Positions 1 to 9,700 of a stretch of 64,000 bases of DNA are shown piece by piece (the first letter of the stretch is position 1; the number at the start of each line of letters is the position of its first letter). Source of the DNA: Chitinophagaceae bacterium UBA1930 (GTDB taxonomy: Bacteria; Bacteroidota; Bacteroidia; Chitinophagales; Chitinophagaceae); NCBI GenBank assembly GCA_002337145.1, contig DDFK01000001.1, forward strand, positions 372,001 to 436,000. Direction: 5' to 3'. Below the pieces are notes generated by a model. It searched no databases. It had not been told where the DNA came from and saw only the letters and a list, made by a program, of their open reading frames with translations. The translations under genes and the position numbers were made by a program.

Positions 1-189
1 GAAGACGACGATATCATTGAAATTGATGCAGTGAACAACACACTCAATTTAAAAGTGAGTGAAGAAACAATTGCTCAACGCAAAGCCAACTGGAAACAAC
101 CTGCATTAAAAGCCACCAGTGGTGTACTGTACAAATATGCCAAACTGGTAAAGACCGCAGCAGAAGGTTGCGTAACGGATGAGGATTGA
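1..189 (+). CDS. ilvD: Dihydroxy-acid dehydratase, C-terminal fragment
   Basis: The open frame runs in from the window edge and stops at TGA (187-189), giving the last 62 residues. The ending SGVLYKYAKLVKTAAEGCVT is the typical C-terminus of IlvD/Edd-family dehydratases, which convert dihydroxy acids to 2-keto acids in valine and isoleucine synthesis. The catalytic and iron-sulfur cysteines lie outside the window. The ilvB, ilvN, ilvC and ilvA genes follow on the same strand, so this is the upstream part of an ilv operon. The identification rests on a short tail plus context. Confidence 0.85.
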   Translation, partial: EDDDIIEIDAVNNTLNLKVSEETIAQRKANWKQPALKATSGVLYKYAKLVKTAAEGCVTDED

Positions 190-194
190 TAATA

Positions 195-234
195 TGCTAA
201 TAAGCTGATGTGCTAATGTGCTGATTGGATAATG
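195..234 (+). repeat. Period-8 tandem repeat (GCTRATK type)
   Basis: Five degenerate 8-nt units, tGCTAATA, aGCTGATG, tGCTAATG, tGCTGATT and gGATAATG, fill most of the gap between ilvD and the next gene. This is seen directly. The function is unknown; it could be slippage-generated spacer DNA. Confidence 0.7.
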
Positions 235-251
235 ATTGAAGTGAAAATTGT

Positions 252-1067
252 ATGAAGTATTTTTTAACGATATTATTTTTTGTTGCTGCAGTAACTGCTA
301 CTGCACAGGATAATTCATTCGTGAAATATTTTGATTCCACCTGGAAGCCTTGTGCAAAAGAAAAAGCATCCTTCTATACGCAGTTTGAAAAGCAGGATAC
401 GGTGTATAAATGCACTTCATATTATTTGCCTTCCAACAAACTCTATGGCAGGTCAACTTTTGCTGATACCCTTTTTAAAAAAGGAGTTGGACTGATGGTT
501 CGCTATTATGAGAATGGAAGAAAGAAAGACTCTACTTTCTTCTTTGATGATGCTACTAAGAACTACGCTTTTAAATACACCTATTATAAAAGTGGAAATT
601 TAGAAGATTCAGTTTTCGGCAAAAACGAAGAAACGATTACATCTTCCCACTTTTATGAAAATGGAAACCTTTGTGCCCATGCATTCTTTGACAGAGACCA
701 ACAGCTTTTTAGGTGCACTGTTGCGTACGATAGTTTGGGTAATATCATTCCAAATTTCATATTTCAAAAATTAGCATCATTTAAAGATGGTGAACAAGGC
801 TGGACAGAATATTTACAAAAAAACTTACAAACCAATATCCCTATAAAGAAAAAAGCACCCACAGGGGAATATACAGTTATATTAAATTTCGAGGTAAGTC
901 CGTCTGGAAACATCGTTAATGTGTCCGCTGAAAACGATCCGGGTTATGGCACCAAAGAAGAAGCTATCCGAGTCTTGAAAAAAAGTCCAAAATGGGAACC
1001 AGCAATTTTATATGGAAAGAATGTCCCTTTTCACCTTCGTCAATCGATAGTCTTTGAAGTTAAATAA
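252..1067 (+). CDS. Secreted MORN-like repeat protein with TonB C-terminal domain
   Basis: A 271-residue protein with a Sec signal peptide (about residues 1-19, ending TATAQ). The middle carries MORN-like/antitoxin-type repeats of the form YYENGRKKDSTFF, YYKSGNLEDSVF and FYENGNLCAHAFF. The last ~65 residues look like a TonB C-terminal domain (VILNFEVSPSGNIVNVSAEN, then SPKWEPAILYGKNV and a final FEVK strand). Proteins of this plan are common in Bacteroidota and are presumably periplasmic; their substrates are mostly unknown. It has no N-terminal TonB transmembrane/proline region, so it is unlikely to be an energy-transducing TonB. It sits between ilvD and ilvB on the same strand, 20 nt before ilvB, so it is probably cotranscribed although unrelated to amino acid synthesis. 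The specific function is not recognised. Confidence 0.8.
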   Translation: MKYFLTILFFVAAVTATAQDNSFVKYFDSTWKPCAKEKASFYTQFEKQDTVYKCTSYYLPSNKLYGRSTFADTLFKKGVGLMVRYYENGRKKDSTFFFDDATKNYAFKYTYYKSGNLEDSVFGKNEETITSSHFYENGNLCAHAFFDRDQQLFRCTVAYDSLGNIIPNFIFQKLASFKDGEQGWTEYLQKNLQTNIPIKKKAPTGEYTVILNFEVSPSGNIVNVSAENDPGYGTKEEAIRVLKKSPKWEPAILYGKNVPFHLRQSIVFEVK

Positions 1068-1087
1068 ATCATTAAAACTATTCCATC

Positions 1088-2836
1088 ATGGAAACCTTAG
1101 AAATAACAGCAGCACAACCCATCACCAAACCAACTACCGAGATCAGTGGCTCACAGGCTGTGCTGGAAGCATTGGTTGCCGAAGGTGTGCAAACCGTGTT
1201 CGGTTACCCCGGTGGTGCCATCATGCCCATCTACGATGCGTTGTACGATTACCATGATAAACTGAAACATATACTTGTACGTCACGAGCAGGGCGGCATA
1301 CACGCTGCACAGGGCTTTGCACGCAGCAGTGGCAAAGTGGGTGTAACGTTTGCTACCAGTGGTCCTGGTGCAACCAATCTTGTTACTGGTTTGGCCGATG
1401 CCATGATAGACAGCACTCCTGTTGTATGCATTACCGGGCAAGTGTTTGCACACCTGTTGGGTACAGATGCTTTTCAGGAGGTAGATGTGGTAAACATTAC
1501 CACACCCGTTACCAAATGGAACTACCAGGTTACCGATGCCAACGAGATACCGCATGTACTGGCTAAAGCATTCTATATAGCAAGAACAGGAAGGCCAGGG
1601 CCTGTGTTGATTGACATTACCAAAAATGCACAGCTCCAGAAATTCGATTACGAAGGCTATACCAAATGCGAGCATATCAGGAGCTACCGCCCCAAACCCA
1701 TTGTACGCAAGCAATACATTGAAGAAGCCGCAAAGCTCATCAACGAAGCCAAGCAACCATTTGTCATTTTTGGGCAAGGTGTTATACTCGGTAAAGCAGA
1801 AAAAGAATTCAAAAGATTTATTGAAAAAGCTGGCCTGCCATCTGCATGGACCATACTCGGTTTAAGTGCCTTGCCAACCGAACATCCGTTAAACGTTGGT
1901 ATGTTGGGTATGCACGGCAACTATGGACCCAATGTATTGACCAACGAATGCGATGTATTGATTGCAGTAGGTATGCGTTTCGATGACCGTGTTACGGGCC
2001 GTTTAGATAAATATGCCAAACAAGCAAAGATCATCCACTTGGATATTGACCCGGCAGAGATTGACAAGAACGTAAAAACAACTGTTCCTGTTTGGGGCGA
2101 CTGTAAAGAAACACTGCCTTTATTGACAGAACTCATCGAAGCAAAAGTGTACCCGCAATGGCTGGAACGTTTTAACGAATACAGAAAGGAAGAAGAAAAA
2201 GTCTGCATCAACAAAGAACTGAACCCTACAACTGATGAACTGACCATGGGTGAAGTGATCAACGTGTTGAATGAACTCACCAATGGCGATGCCATCATTG
2301 TAACCGATGTGGGCCAGCACCAAATGGTAGCATGCCGTTATGCAAAATTCAATCAATCCAAAAGCAATATCACCAGTGGCGGTGCAGGCACCATGGGCTT
2401 TGCATTGCCCGCTGCTATCGGTGCAAAATTCGGTGCCAAAGAACGGACCGTTGTTGCCGTAATTGGCGATGGCGGTGTACAGATGACCATACAGGAACTG
2501 GGCACTATTATGCAAACGGAAGTGGATGTAAAGATCCTCATACTCAACAACCAGTTCCTAGGTATGGTACGCCAATGGCAGCAATTGTTCCATGATAAAA
2601 GATATTCATTTGTCGATATTGCTAGTCCCGATTTTGTAATGGTAGCAAAAGCCTACAATATAGAAGGGCAAAGCATTTCAAAGCGTGAAGACATTAGGCA
2701 GGCATTGACCACCATGCTCAACCACAATGGTTCCTATTTACTGGAAGTGATGGTAGGCAAAGAAGACAATGTGTTCCCGATGGTGCCGCAAGGCAGGGGC
2801 GTTGCAGAAATCGTATTGAGCAAGGAACAGGTATAG
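1088..2836 (+). CDS. ilvB: Acetolactate synthase large subunit
   Basis: A 582-residue ThDP-dependent enzyme that condenses two pyruvates, or pyruvate and 2-ketobutyrate, in the first committed step of valine/leucine/isoleucine synthesis. Seen in the sequence: the N-terminal catalytic glutamate in RHEQGGIHAAQGFAR, the central FAD/Rossmann-like domain with GMRFDDRVTG, and the C-terminal ThDP/Mg motif GDGGVQMTIQEL followed by NNQFLGMVRQWQ. Length and domain order match bacterial IlvB/IlvI. The small subunit gene ilvN follows after a 209-nt spacer that contains repeats. An ATG 34 nt upstream in another frame is not the start; METLEITAAQ gives the usual short N-terminal extension. Confidence 0.97.
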   Translation: METLEITAAQPITKPTTEISGSQAVLEALVAEGVQTVFGYPGGAIMPIYDALYDYHDKLKHILVRHEQGGIHAAQGFARSSGKVGVTFATSGPGATNLVTGLADAMIDSTPVVCITGQVFAHLLGTDAFQEVDVVNITTPVTKWNYQVTDANEIPHVLAKAFYIARTGRPGPVLIDITKNAQLQKFDYEGYTKCEHIRSYRPKPIVRKQYIEEAAKLINEAKQPFVIFGQGVILGKAEKEFKRFIEKAGLPSAWTILGLSALPTEHPLNVGMLGMHGNYGPNVLTNECDVLIAVGMRFDDRVTGRLDKYAKQAKIIHLDIDPAEIDKNVKTTVPVWGDCKETLPLLTELIEAKVYPQWLERFNEYRKEEEKVCINKELNPTTDELTMGEVINVLNELTNGDAIIVTDVGQHQMVACRYAKFNQSKSNITSGGAGTMGFALPAAIGAKFGAKERTVVAVIGDGGVQMTIQELGTIMQTEVDVKILILNNQFLGMVRQWQQLFHDKRYSFVDIASPDFVMVAKAYNIEGQSISKREDIRQALTTMLNHNGSYLLEVMVGKEDNVFPMVPQGRGVAEIVLSKEQV

Positions 2837-2837
2837 A

Positions 2838-3033
2838 AGCCCCTATCCCCTAAAGGGGGAAATGATGATGAACTTTATTAAAGCGAATATATAAGCCACG
2901 AATAACACCTATGAACGCGAATAAAACATAAAAAACATTCGTGCCTATTCGTGCAGTTCGTGGCAGAACAAGAAAGCATCCGCTTTCGCATCAACAAAAA
3001 ACACTTTGTGCCTTCGTGCCTTTGTGGTAAGAA
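2838..3033. repeat. Repeat-rich spacer between ilvB and ilvN
   Basis: The 209-nt spacer holds three things. First, a CCCC/GGGG mini-palindrome (CCCCTAAAGGGG, 2850-2861). Second, an inverted repeat GCCACGAA (2895-2902) / TTCGTGGC (2957-2964) around degenerate GTGCC units (attcgtgcct, attcgtgcag, ttcgtggcag). Third, a run TTTGTGCCTTCGTGCCTTTG near 3005-3025, a low-complexity type often seen between Bacteroidota genes. No gene is visible. It could be a folded spacer or processing site inside the operon mRNA; this is inference. Confidence 0.6.
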
Positions 3034-3045
3034 AAATAAAAGGTT

Positions 3046-3636
3046 ATGAGCAAGCAAGAATTTACAGTAACGGTTTACACAGAAAACCAGGTTGGCCTAC
3101 TCAACCGCATCGCTATTATTTTTTCAAGAAGGAAAATCAATATCGAGAGTTTAAATACTTCCCCAACTGAAGTGGAAAGTGTGCACCGCTTTACCATCGT
3201 CATCACCGAAACAGAAGATGTGGTAAGGAAGCTCTGCCGCCAAATTGAAAAACAGGTAGAAGTATTGAAAGCTTATTACAATACCAATGAAGAGATCATT
3301 TGGCAGGAAATGGCTTTGTACAAAGTACCCACAGACATCATTGCTGCAGAAGTAAAAGTGGAAAGGCTGTTGCGTGAACATGGAGCCAACACAGTAGTTA
3401 TACGAAAAGACTATACCGTGTTCCAGGTATCCGGCCATAGGGAAGAAACGGAAAACCTGATAAAGGTTTTGGAACCTTATGGCCTCATAGAATTTGTACG
3501 TAGTGCAAGGGTGGCCATTATCAAGAACAGCAATGGCTTCCACGAAAAGCTGAAAGAGTTTGAAGCCTTTACACCGGGTGAAGAAGCCATAGAAAACGAA
3601 TACCTCAATGAAGGCGAAGCAGTGTTCTCTATGTGA
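3046..3636 (+). CDS. ilvN: Acetolactate synthase small (regulatory) subunit
   Basis: A 196-residue regulatory partner of IlvB. The N-terminal ACT domain (about residues 5-80) begins FTVTVYTENQVGLLNRIAII and includes the family pattern RRKINIESLNTSPTE. A second ACT-like half follows, with TVFQVSGHREETENLIKVLE and EFVRSARVAIIK. The length is slightly above the 160-175 residues of proteobacterial IlvH because of an acidic tail. ACT domains of this family bind valine for feedback inhibition, so the same is expected here. It lies between ilvB and ilvC on the same strand. Confidence 0.96.
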   Translation: MSKQEFTVTVYTENQVGLLNRIAIIFSRRKINIESLNTSPTEVESVHRFTIVITETEDVVRKLCRQIEKQVEVLKAYYNTNEEIIWQEMALYKVPTDIIAAEVKVERLLREHGANTVVIRKDYTVFQVSGHREETENLIKVLEPYGLIEFVRSARVAIIKNSNGFHEKLKEFEAFTPGEEAIENEYLNEGEAVFSM

Positions 3637-3721
3637 TGTATAGGCAAGTACGAGCACATCCCTTCCTTGGAGGGGCAAACGCAAACACACATAATACGCT
3701 GCTGAACAAAGTTCCATAGCC

Positions 3722-3736
3722 GATGGGTGCGACGCC
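3722..3736 (-). repeat. Dispersed GGCGTCGCACCCATC element, copy 1
   Basis: The plus strand reads GATGGGTGCGACGCC, the exact reverse complement of the 15-nt core found five more times in the window. It lies between ilvN and ilvC. An in-frame ATG inside it (3723) is not the ilvC start. Confidence 0.8.
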
Positions 3737-3824
3737 ACCACTGCTACATACCTATTCAACAGCCCGATACATAAAAACAAACATTCAATACAACTTTAAA
3801 CATTTAAAATTTAAACAACTTACA

Positions 3825-5309
3825 ATGGCAAACTATTTTAACACACTATCACTAAGGGAAAAGCTCAACCAACTGGGTGTATGTGAATTTCTGGATGGCA
3901 GTAATTTTTCAGATGGTGTAAATGCATTGAAAGGTAAAAAAATTGTAATCGTAGGTTGCGGTGCACAGGGACTGAACCAGGGGCTGAACCTGCGTGACTC
4001 TGGGCTGGATGTATCCTACACCTTACGCAAAGAAGCCATCGAAGCCAAACGTGCATCATGGAAGAACGCAACCGAAAACGGCTTCACCGTTGGCACTTAT
4101 GAAGAATTGATACCAACGGCCGACCTGGTACTGAACCTTACACCCGATAAACAACATACGGCTGTTATCAAGGCCATCATGCCATTGATGAAACAAGGTG
4201 CCACCCTCTCCTATTCACACGGTTTCAATATTGTGGAAGAAGGCACACAGATACGCAAAGATTTAACGGTGATCATGGTTGCACCAAAATGTCCGGGCAG
4301 TGAAGTACGTGCCGAATATGTACGAGGCTTTGGTGTGCCTACATTGATTGCCGTGCATCCAGAAAACGATCCAGAAGGCAAGGGCCTTGCACAGGCAAAA
4401 GCGTATGCAGCGGGCACTGGCGGGCATAAGGCTGGTGTGTTGAAATCGTCTTTTGTGGCCGAAGTAAAAAGCGACCTGATGGGTGAGCAAACCATTTTAT
4501 GTGGTGTGTTGCAAACAGGCTCCATTTTATCGTTCGATAAAATGGTAGAGAAAGGTGTTGACCCTGCTTATGCTGCAAAGCTGATACAGTATGGCTGGGA
4601 AGTGGTTACCGAAGCGTTGAAACAAGGTGGCATCACAGCTATGATGGACAGGCTTTCTAACCCTGCCAAATTGAAAGCATTTGAACTGAGTGAAGAACTG
4701 AAAAACATCTGGCGTCCGTTGTTCCAAAAGCACCAGGACGATATCATGAGTGGCGAGTTCTCCAAGACCATGATGGAAGACTGGGCAAACGATGATAAAA
4801 ACTTATTGACCTGGAGGGCAGCAACTGGTGAAACCGCTTTTGAAAAAACTGCACCAACTACTGAAAAAATTTCTGAACAGGAATACTTCGACAATGGCCT
4901 CTTGCTCGTTGCTTTTGTAAGGGCCGGCGTAGAGCTTGCTTTTGAAACAATGGTACAGTCGGGCATTAAAGCAGAGAGTGCCTACTACGAAAGCCTGCAC
5001 GAAACACCATTGATCGCAAACACCATTGCACGCAAGAAACTGTTTGAAATGAACCGTGTGATATCCGACACTGCAGAGTATGGCTGCTATTTGTTTGACC
5101 ATGCAGCAAAGCCTTTATTGACGGAGTTCATGAAGAAGATCGACAAAGATGTAATTGGCACCAACTTCAACGCAGGCAAAGATGCGGGTGTAGACAACAA
5201 GGAACTCATTGCAGTAAACAAAGCCATACGTTCCCACGGCGTAGAGCAGGTGGGCGAAGTGTTGAGGGCGGCCATGACAGAGATGAAAACCATCCATACC
5301 GTAGCATAA
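3825..5309 (+). CDS. ilvC: Ketol-acid reductoisomerase, class II (long form)
   Basis: A 494-residue NADPH enzyme that isomerises and reduces acetolactate or acetohydroxybutyrate. The start is ATG 3825 (MANYFNTLSLREKL), which matches the family N-terminus. The frame stays open upstream to 3723, but those 34 codons run through intergenic repeat DNA. The Rossmann motif is GCGAQGLNQGLNLRDSG (about residues 33-49), the SHGFNI active-site loop is present, and the length fits the class II (E. coli-like, ~490 aa) enzyme with a duplicated C-terminal knotted domain rather than the ~330 aa class I form. The leader just before the start is very AT-rich (3780-3824). Confidence 0.97.
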   Translation: MANYFNTLSLREKLNQLGVCEFLDGSNFSDGVNALKGKKIVIVGCGAQGLNQGLNLRDSGLDVSYTLRKEAIEAKRASWKNATENGFTVGTYEELIPTADLVLNLTPDKQHTAVIKAIMPLMKQGATLSYSHGFNIVEEGTQIRKDLTVIMVAPKCPGSEVRAEYVRGFGVPTLIAVHPENDPEGKGLAQAKAYAAGTGGHKAGVLKSSFVAEVKSDLMGEQTILCGVLQTGSILSFDKMVEKGVDPAYAAKLIQYGWEVVTEALKQGGITAMMDRLSNPAKLKAFELSEELKNIWRPLFQKHQDDIMSGEFSKTMMEDWANDDKNLLTWRAATGETAFEKTAPTTEKISEQEYFDNGLLLVAFVRAGVELAFETMVQSGIKAESAYYESLHETPLIANTIARKKLFEMNRVISDTAEYGCYLFDHAAKPLLTEFMKKIDKDVIGTNFNAGKDAGVDNKELIAVNKAIRSHGVEQVGEVLRAAMTEMKTIHTVA

Positions 5310-5399
5310 GATATATAAGTGATGAAAGTTCAACAAAGCCTCCATCACTTATTGATTATTCTTTGTTTACCGGCAGCATGTTTTCATGGCAACTGCATG

Positions 5400-5414
5400 G
5401 GCGTCGCACCCATC
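5400..5414 (+). repeat. Dispersed GGCGTCGCACCCATC element, copy 2
   Basis: An exact copy of the 15-nt core in the 145-nt gap between ilvC and ilvA, followed by AACGAC. The upstream flank taccggcagc is shared with copy 5 (near 41120). Confidence 0.8.
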
Positions 5415-5454
5415 AACGACAGAACAGCAAGCATCTTTTCTCACCATATAGATT

Positions 5455-6708
5455 ATGAGCAGCACTACATCCACTTATCAACTCAACTACAAAGCAGCAG
5501 CAGCAAGGCTTACAGGCATTGCTACCAGAACACCTTTGCAGTTGAACTTGCATCTCTCCAAAAAATACCAATGCAATGTGTATCTAAAACGCGAAGACCT
5601 GCAAGTGGTGCGATCCTATAAATTGCGTGGTGCCTATAATATGATGGGCAGCCTGCCGCAAGACCAATTGCAACTTGGTGTGGTTTGTGCAAGTGCCGGC
5701 AACCATGCACAGGGCTTTGCATACAGTTGCAAAAAACTGGGTGCCAAAGGTGTGGTGTTCATGCCCATTATAACACCCAAACAAAAGGTAAACCAGACAA
5801 AAATGTTTGGCGAAGATTTCATTGAAGTAAAACTGGTGGGCGATACGTTTGACGATTGTGCCATTGCTGCCAAACAGTTTACACAGGAACATAACATGGT
5901 TTTCATTCCGCCTTTTGATGATTATAAAATTATTGAAGGGCAGGCAACTGTTGGCATGGAAATATTGGAAGAACTTAGCAACATTGATTATGTTTTTGTA
6001 CCCGTTGGTGGTGGTGGCTTAAGTGCAGGCGTTGGCAGTTATTTCAAAACATTTTCACCATCCACAAAAATAATTGGCCTTGAACCAGAAGGTGCCCCAA
6101 GCATGTTTGCAGCACTGAAAGCAGGTGAACCCGTTACGCTTGAAAGCATTGACCGTTTTGTAGATGGTGCTGCCGTAAAACGCATCGGTAACATTACTTT
6201 TTCCATTTGCAAAGATGTGTTGGATGATATGCATTTGGTAGCGGAAGGCAAAGTATGCTCCACCATTTTAAAATTATATAACGAAGATGCCATTGTGGTG
6301 GAACCCGCAGGGGCATTGAGTATTGCGGCATTGGATGCTTATGCGGATGCCATTAAAGGAAAGACCATTGTTTGCATAGTTAGTGGCAGCAATAACGATA
6401 TTGACCGCATGCCAGAGATAAAGGAACGCTCCCTGCAATACGAAGGATTGAAGCATTATTTCCTGGTACGTTTTGCACAACGCCCCGGCGCACTAAGGGA
6501 ATTTTTGAACCATGTACTTGGCCCTACAGATGATATTACCCGGTTTGAATACATGCAAAAAACCAATAAGGAAAGTGGCCCTGCATTGGTAGGTATAGAA
6601 CTTGCATCAAAACATGATTATGACAATTTGATGCAGCGTATGAAAGATTACCAGATCGATTATTCAGAGATCAACAATGATGATAAAATGTTTGGTTACT
6701 TGATATAG
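5455..6708 (+). CDS. ilvA: Threonine ammonia-lyase (threonine deaminase), short form
   Basis: A 417-residue PLP enzyme that converts threonine to 2-ketobutyrate, the entry to isoleucine. The PLP lysine is in REDLQVVRSYKLRGAYN, the glycine-rich phosphate loop is VPVGGGGLSAG, and ASAGNHAQGFA is the family asparagine loop. The C-terminal ~85 residues form a single ACT-like regulatory domain (YFLVRFAQRPGALREFLNHV), as in the ~410 aa IlvA family with one such domain rather than the two of the ~510 aa E. coli enzyme. It is the last gene of the ilv operon; a strong terminator follows 22 nt after the stop. Confidence 0.95.
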   Translation: MSSTTSTYQLNYKAAAARLTGIATRTPLQLNLHLSKKYQCNVYLKREDLQVVRSYKLRGAYNMMGSLPQDQLQLGVVCASAGNHAQGFAYSCKKLGAKGVVFMPIITPKQKVNQTKMFGEDFIEVKLVGDTFDDCAIAAKQFTQEHNMVFIPPFDDYKIIEGQATVGMEILEELSNIDYVFVPVGGGGLSAGVGSYFKTFSPSTKIIGLEPEGAPSMFAALKAGEPVTLESIDRFVDGAAVKRIGNITFSICKDVLDDMHLVAEGKVCSTILKLYNEDAIVVEPAGALSIAALDAYADAIKGKTIVCIVSGSNNDIDRMPEIKERSLQYEGLKHYFLVRFAQRPGALREFLNHVLGPTDDITRFEYMQKTNKESGPALVGIELASKHDYDNLMQRMKDYQIDYSEINNDDKMFGYLI

Positions 6709-6730
6709 ATCATATTGCTGTTGTATAAAA

Positions 6731-6767
6731 AATAAAAGTCACCTTATAAAGGTGACTTTTATTTTTT
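6731..6767. terminator. Bidirectional intrinsic terminator (ilvA / M36 protease)
   Basis: A perfect 15-bp stem, AATAAAAGTCACCTT (6731-6745) with AAGGTGACTTTTATT (6749-6763), has a 3-nt loop and continues into TTTT. A-rich and T-rich flanks let it work for both convergent genes. Confidence 0.9.
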
Positions 6768-6780
6768 GCTTATAAGAAGG

Positions 6781-9700
6781 CTATTGAATAAGCAGCTTCT
6801 TTGTCTGCTCCCCTTCCTCACCACTTATCTTAATATAATATAAACCTGGTGCAAGGTTGTTCAATTGCAGTTGATTGTATTGCCCATTGATATTGGTTAT
6901 CTGAACTCTTTGCCCAACAGCATTTACGATTGTTATTTGTAAGGTCTTGCTATTACCCGGAACCGTAATAGCAATCTTATCTTTTGCGGGGTTAGGTGTT
7001 ACTGTAATGTTACCTTTAAACGGATTGAAGGTAACAGCTTTGATATCTGTATAAACAGCCCTTCCATCCACATCAACTTGTTTGATCCTGTAATAATTGA
7101 TACCTGCAACCGGCAATGCATCTGTTAATGTATAAGCCTTTGTGGTATTGCTATTACCAACTGCATTGATGGAGCCAATCTCCGCAAACACATTGCCATC
7201 AATACTTCTTTCAACAATAAATTTCAAACTGTTCTGTTCCTGTATGGTTGTCCATTTAAGTAACGAACCGGTACCTTGTTTCTCTGCAGTAAATGAACCC
7301 CATTGTACGGGTACAACATTGGCAATAATAGACGTTGTATCAGAAACGGATAAAGCGTTGTTAGAGCCATCGTACAACCTGGCCTTATTGTAAACACCCG
7401 ATTCGCTTCTTACATTGATATCATCCACATACCAGCCATTTACGGTACCGCCATTATCGGAAGCAAACCTGAAACGGAACTTGGCCGTGCTTCCTGCAAA
7501 AAGAGACAGGTCAATAATGGTTTGTATAAACCCATTTGAGGTTCCGGAAAACGCATTTCTATTGATCAACGCAGTTGCAGCATCGGCAGCAATAACCGTA
7601 TTGTATCCGTTTGTTTTCATGTATGGGCCAAGATCGGTCCAGTTGGCCCCATTATCTGTACTTATTTCTACAACACCGCCATCGTAACCGCTTTCTGTAT
7701 TGTAAAAATGGTAGAAGCTTAATGTGCTTACCCTGGTAAGGCTATAAGCATTTGTAGTGGTCAAAGTCTGCAAAGAGGGCGTGCTTAGCTCCTGGCAATA
7801 AAACGAGTATGGTGCCGAATAGCTTTGCGATGATGACACCACCCATTGTGTAGTGGTGGAAGAGTTGCTTGCCCATGACGATGGTAATGCCGTACCTGTA
7901 ACTGTTTCATTGATGTGCTGAACAGGTGCACTATACGTACCCGTATTTACTTTTACCCTGCATGTATATACTGCATTTTGCGAAGCAGCCAAACTGATAT
8001 TTGAAAACGTTACGGTACGGTATGTTGCATCATAAGTGCCGCCACTGCCCGTAACATAGGTAACATTGGCGGGCAATGTATCTATTACTTTATAAGAATT
8101 TATGGGGCTGCATTGTGCTGTAACTTTAAACGAGTACGTAAGCTCTTCGTTCATGGCAACAGTGGCTTTGCTTACATTCTTTACAAGCGTGGCAACACTG
8201 GGCAAGCTATAGTCGGGCGTTTGGTCTGTATAGCTTGCACTGCTTCCCTGGCTGGCATTGTAACCCATTGCCCTTCTTGCAAAGGCATTCCATATAGAGC
8301 AACTGTATTTACCGTTGTACAACAATGTATCGGCTTTTAAAATGGCATTCCTGCCATCAATAAAGCCCGGGCTGCAAGGCTGCAGTTTCATACCCATCAT
8401 CACCAGTTTCAATGCAGCTGTATTGCCACCCGCAGCCGTAGCATTGTACAAGTTGGTATTAATGGCATTGTCCTGTTGAATAATGTTCCAGGTCATGTCC
8501 CATAAAACGGTGCACCATATTTCGCCAATGTTGTGTACTTCGCCGCTGGTAGCCGTTGCCAGCATTGCATAGGTCCACGGGTTTACAGACATATTGGTTG
8601 TGTAGGGATACCTTCTTATACCGCTACCGGTAATGGCCTGGCCTGTAACATAGGTACCTATGGGCCTTGAGTTGCCACCATCGTTCACGGTTGCGGTAGC
8701 CCAATTGGTAGTAACCATCAATGCCATGTAATCGCTCCAACCCTCGCCCATCTGTTCGGCATTTTGTAAACAGCTCGAGTTGGCAGGCCCCCCCGTTAAT
8801 CGATTGGATATGCCATGTGTGTATTCATGTGCCATTACGCCATTGTCCATATCGCCATCCATGGGTTGAAGGGTAATGTTTACCGTTTGGTTGGCTGCCA
8901 GTGCAGACTTTATTGCGGCACCATCTTCCAATGAAACCATAAATGCAGGGGCCGTTATGGTAACATCATAATTGCCTCCCATTACAGTTGGCGTGCCTGA
9001 TATATTGTTTACCATTATCACAGCAACGGCACCTGCATTCTGTGCATTCTTTACCTTATCGTTAAAATTGCAGGTACCCCTATCTATCAAAGCAATCTTA
9101 CCTGCAAGCTGTGCCGTATTAAAAGCTGCGGCACAGGCCAAATGATTGGCTCCTGTATTATCGTCGTTATACACCACAATATCGCCTGTTAATGGCCCTA
9201 TCCTGGCAAGTTTGTTATAGATAACAGAAGTAGAAGTTGGTATGCCTGTAACAAAATTACTTTCAACTGCATACTTATAACCCACCATGCTTGCAGGTGC
9301 ATTTACATACATGGCCGATGCAGGAACCGGATTGAAAAAATACATTTGCATACGTGGCTTGCCACCATCTGCCGGTGTGTTGAAGTTTGCATTGTTGGTA
9401 CCGCCAGCATCCTGTGCATCTGCAATTACATAATCGTTACCGATACCGCCACGCCCCATATTGCTTGCCTGAAAGTTTCCGGATATTTCATCAAAACCAT
9501 ATTGATAAGAAATATCGTGCATGATATTGTTCCAGTAAAACAGGTTGGTGATGGCTATATTTTGACTGAGTATATTTTGTGGCTGTATAGGGTTGTACGG
9601 AAAGTCAAAAGTAAGCGAAGGACTTGCTGTGGTTGAAGTAGCCGACAAACCAAACGTATTATTGTTATTGTCCCTGTCTTCTTGTGCATACACGTTGTTG

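Noticed and set aside
1151..1777. 208-codon minus-strand frame inside ilvB
   Set aside because: Antisense shadow of conserved ilvB; rich in Cys/His with no recognisable domain.
3151..3780. 209-codon minus-strand frame over ilvN
   Set aside because: Antisense shadow of the ACT-domain gene; Phe/Tyr/Cys-rich and unlike a real protein.
3723..3824. Upstream in-frame extension of ilvC
   Set aside because: The extra 34 codons run through a dispersed repeat and AT-rich spacer; MANYFNTLSLREKL at 3825 fits the family start.
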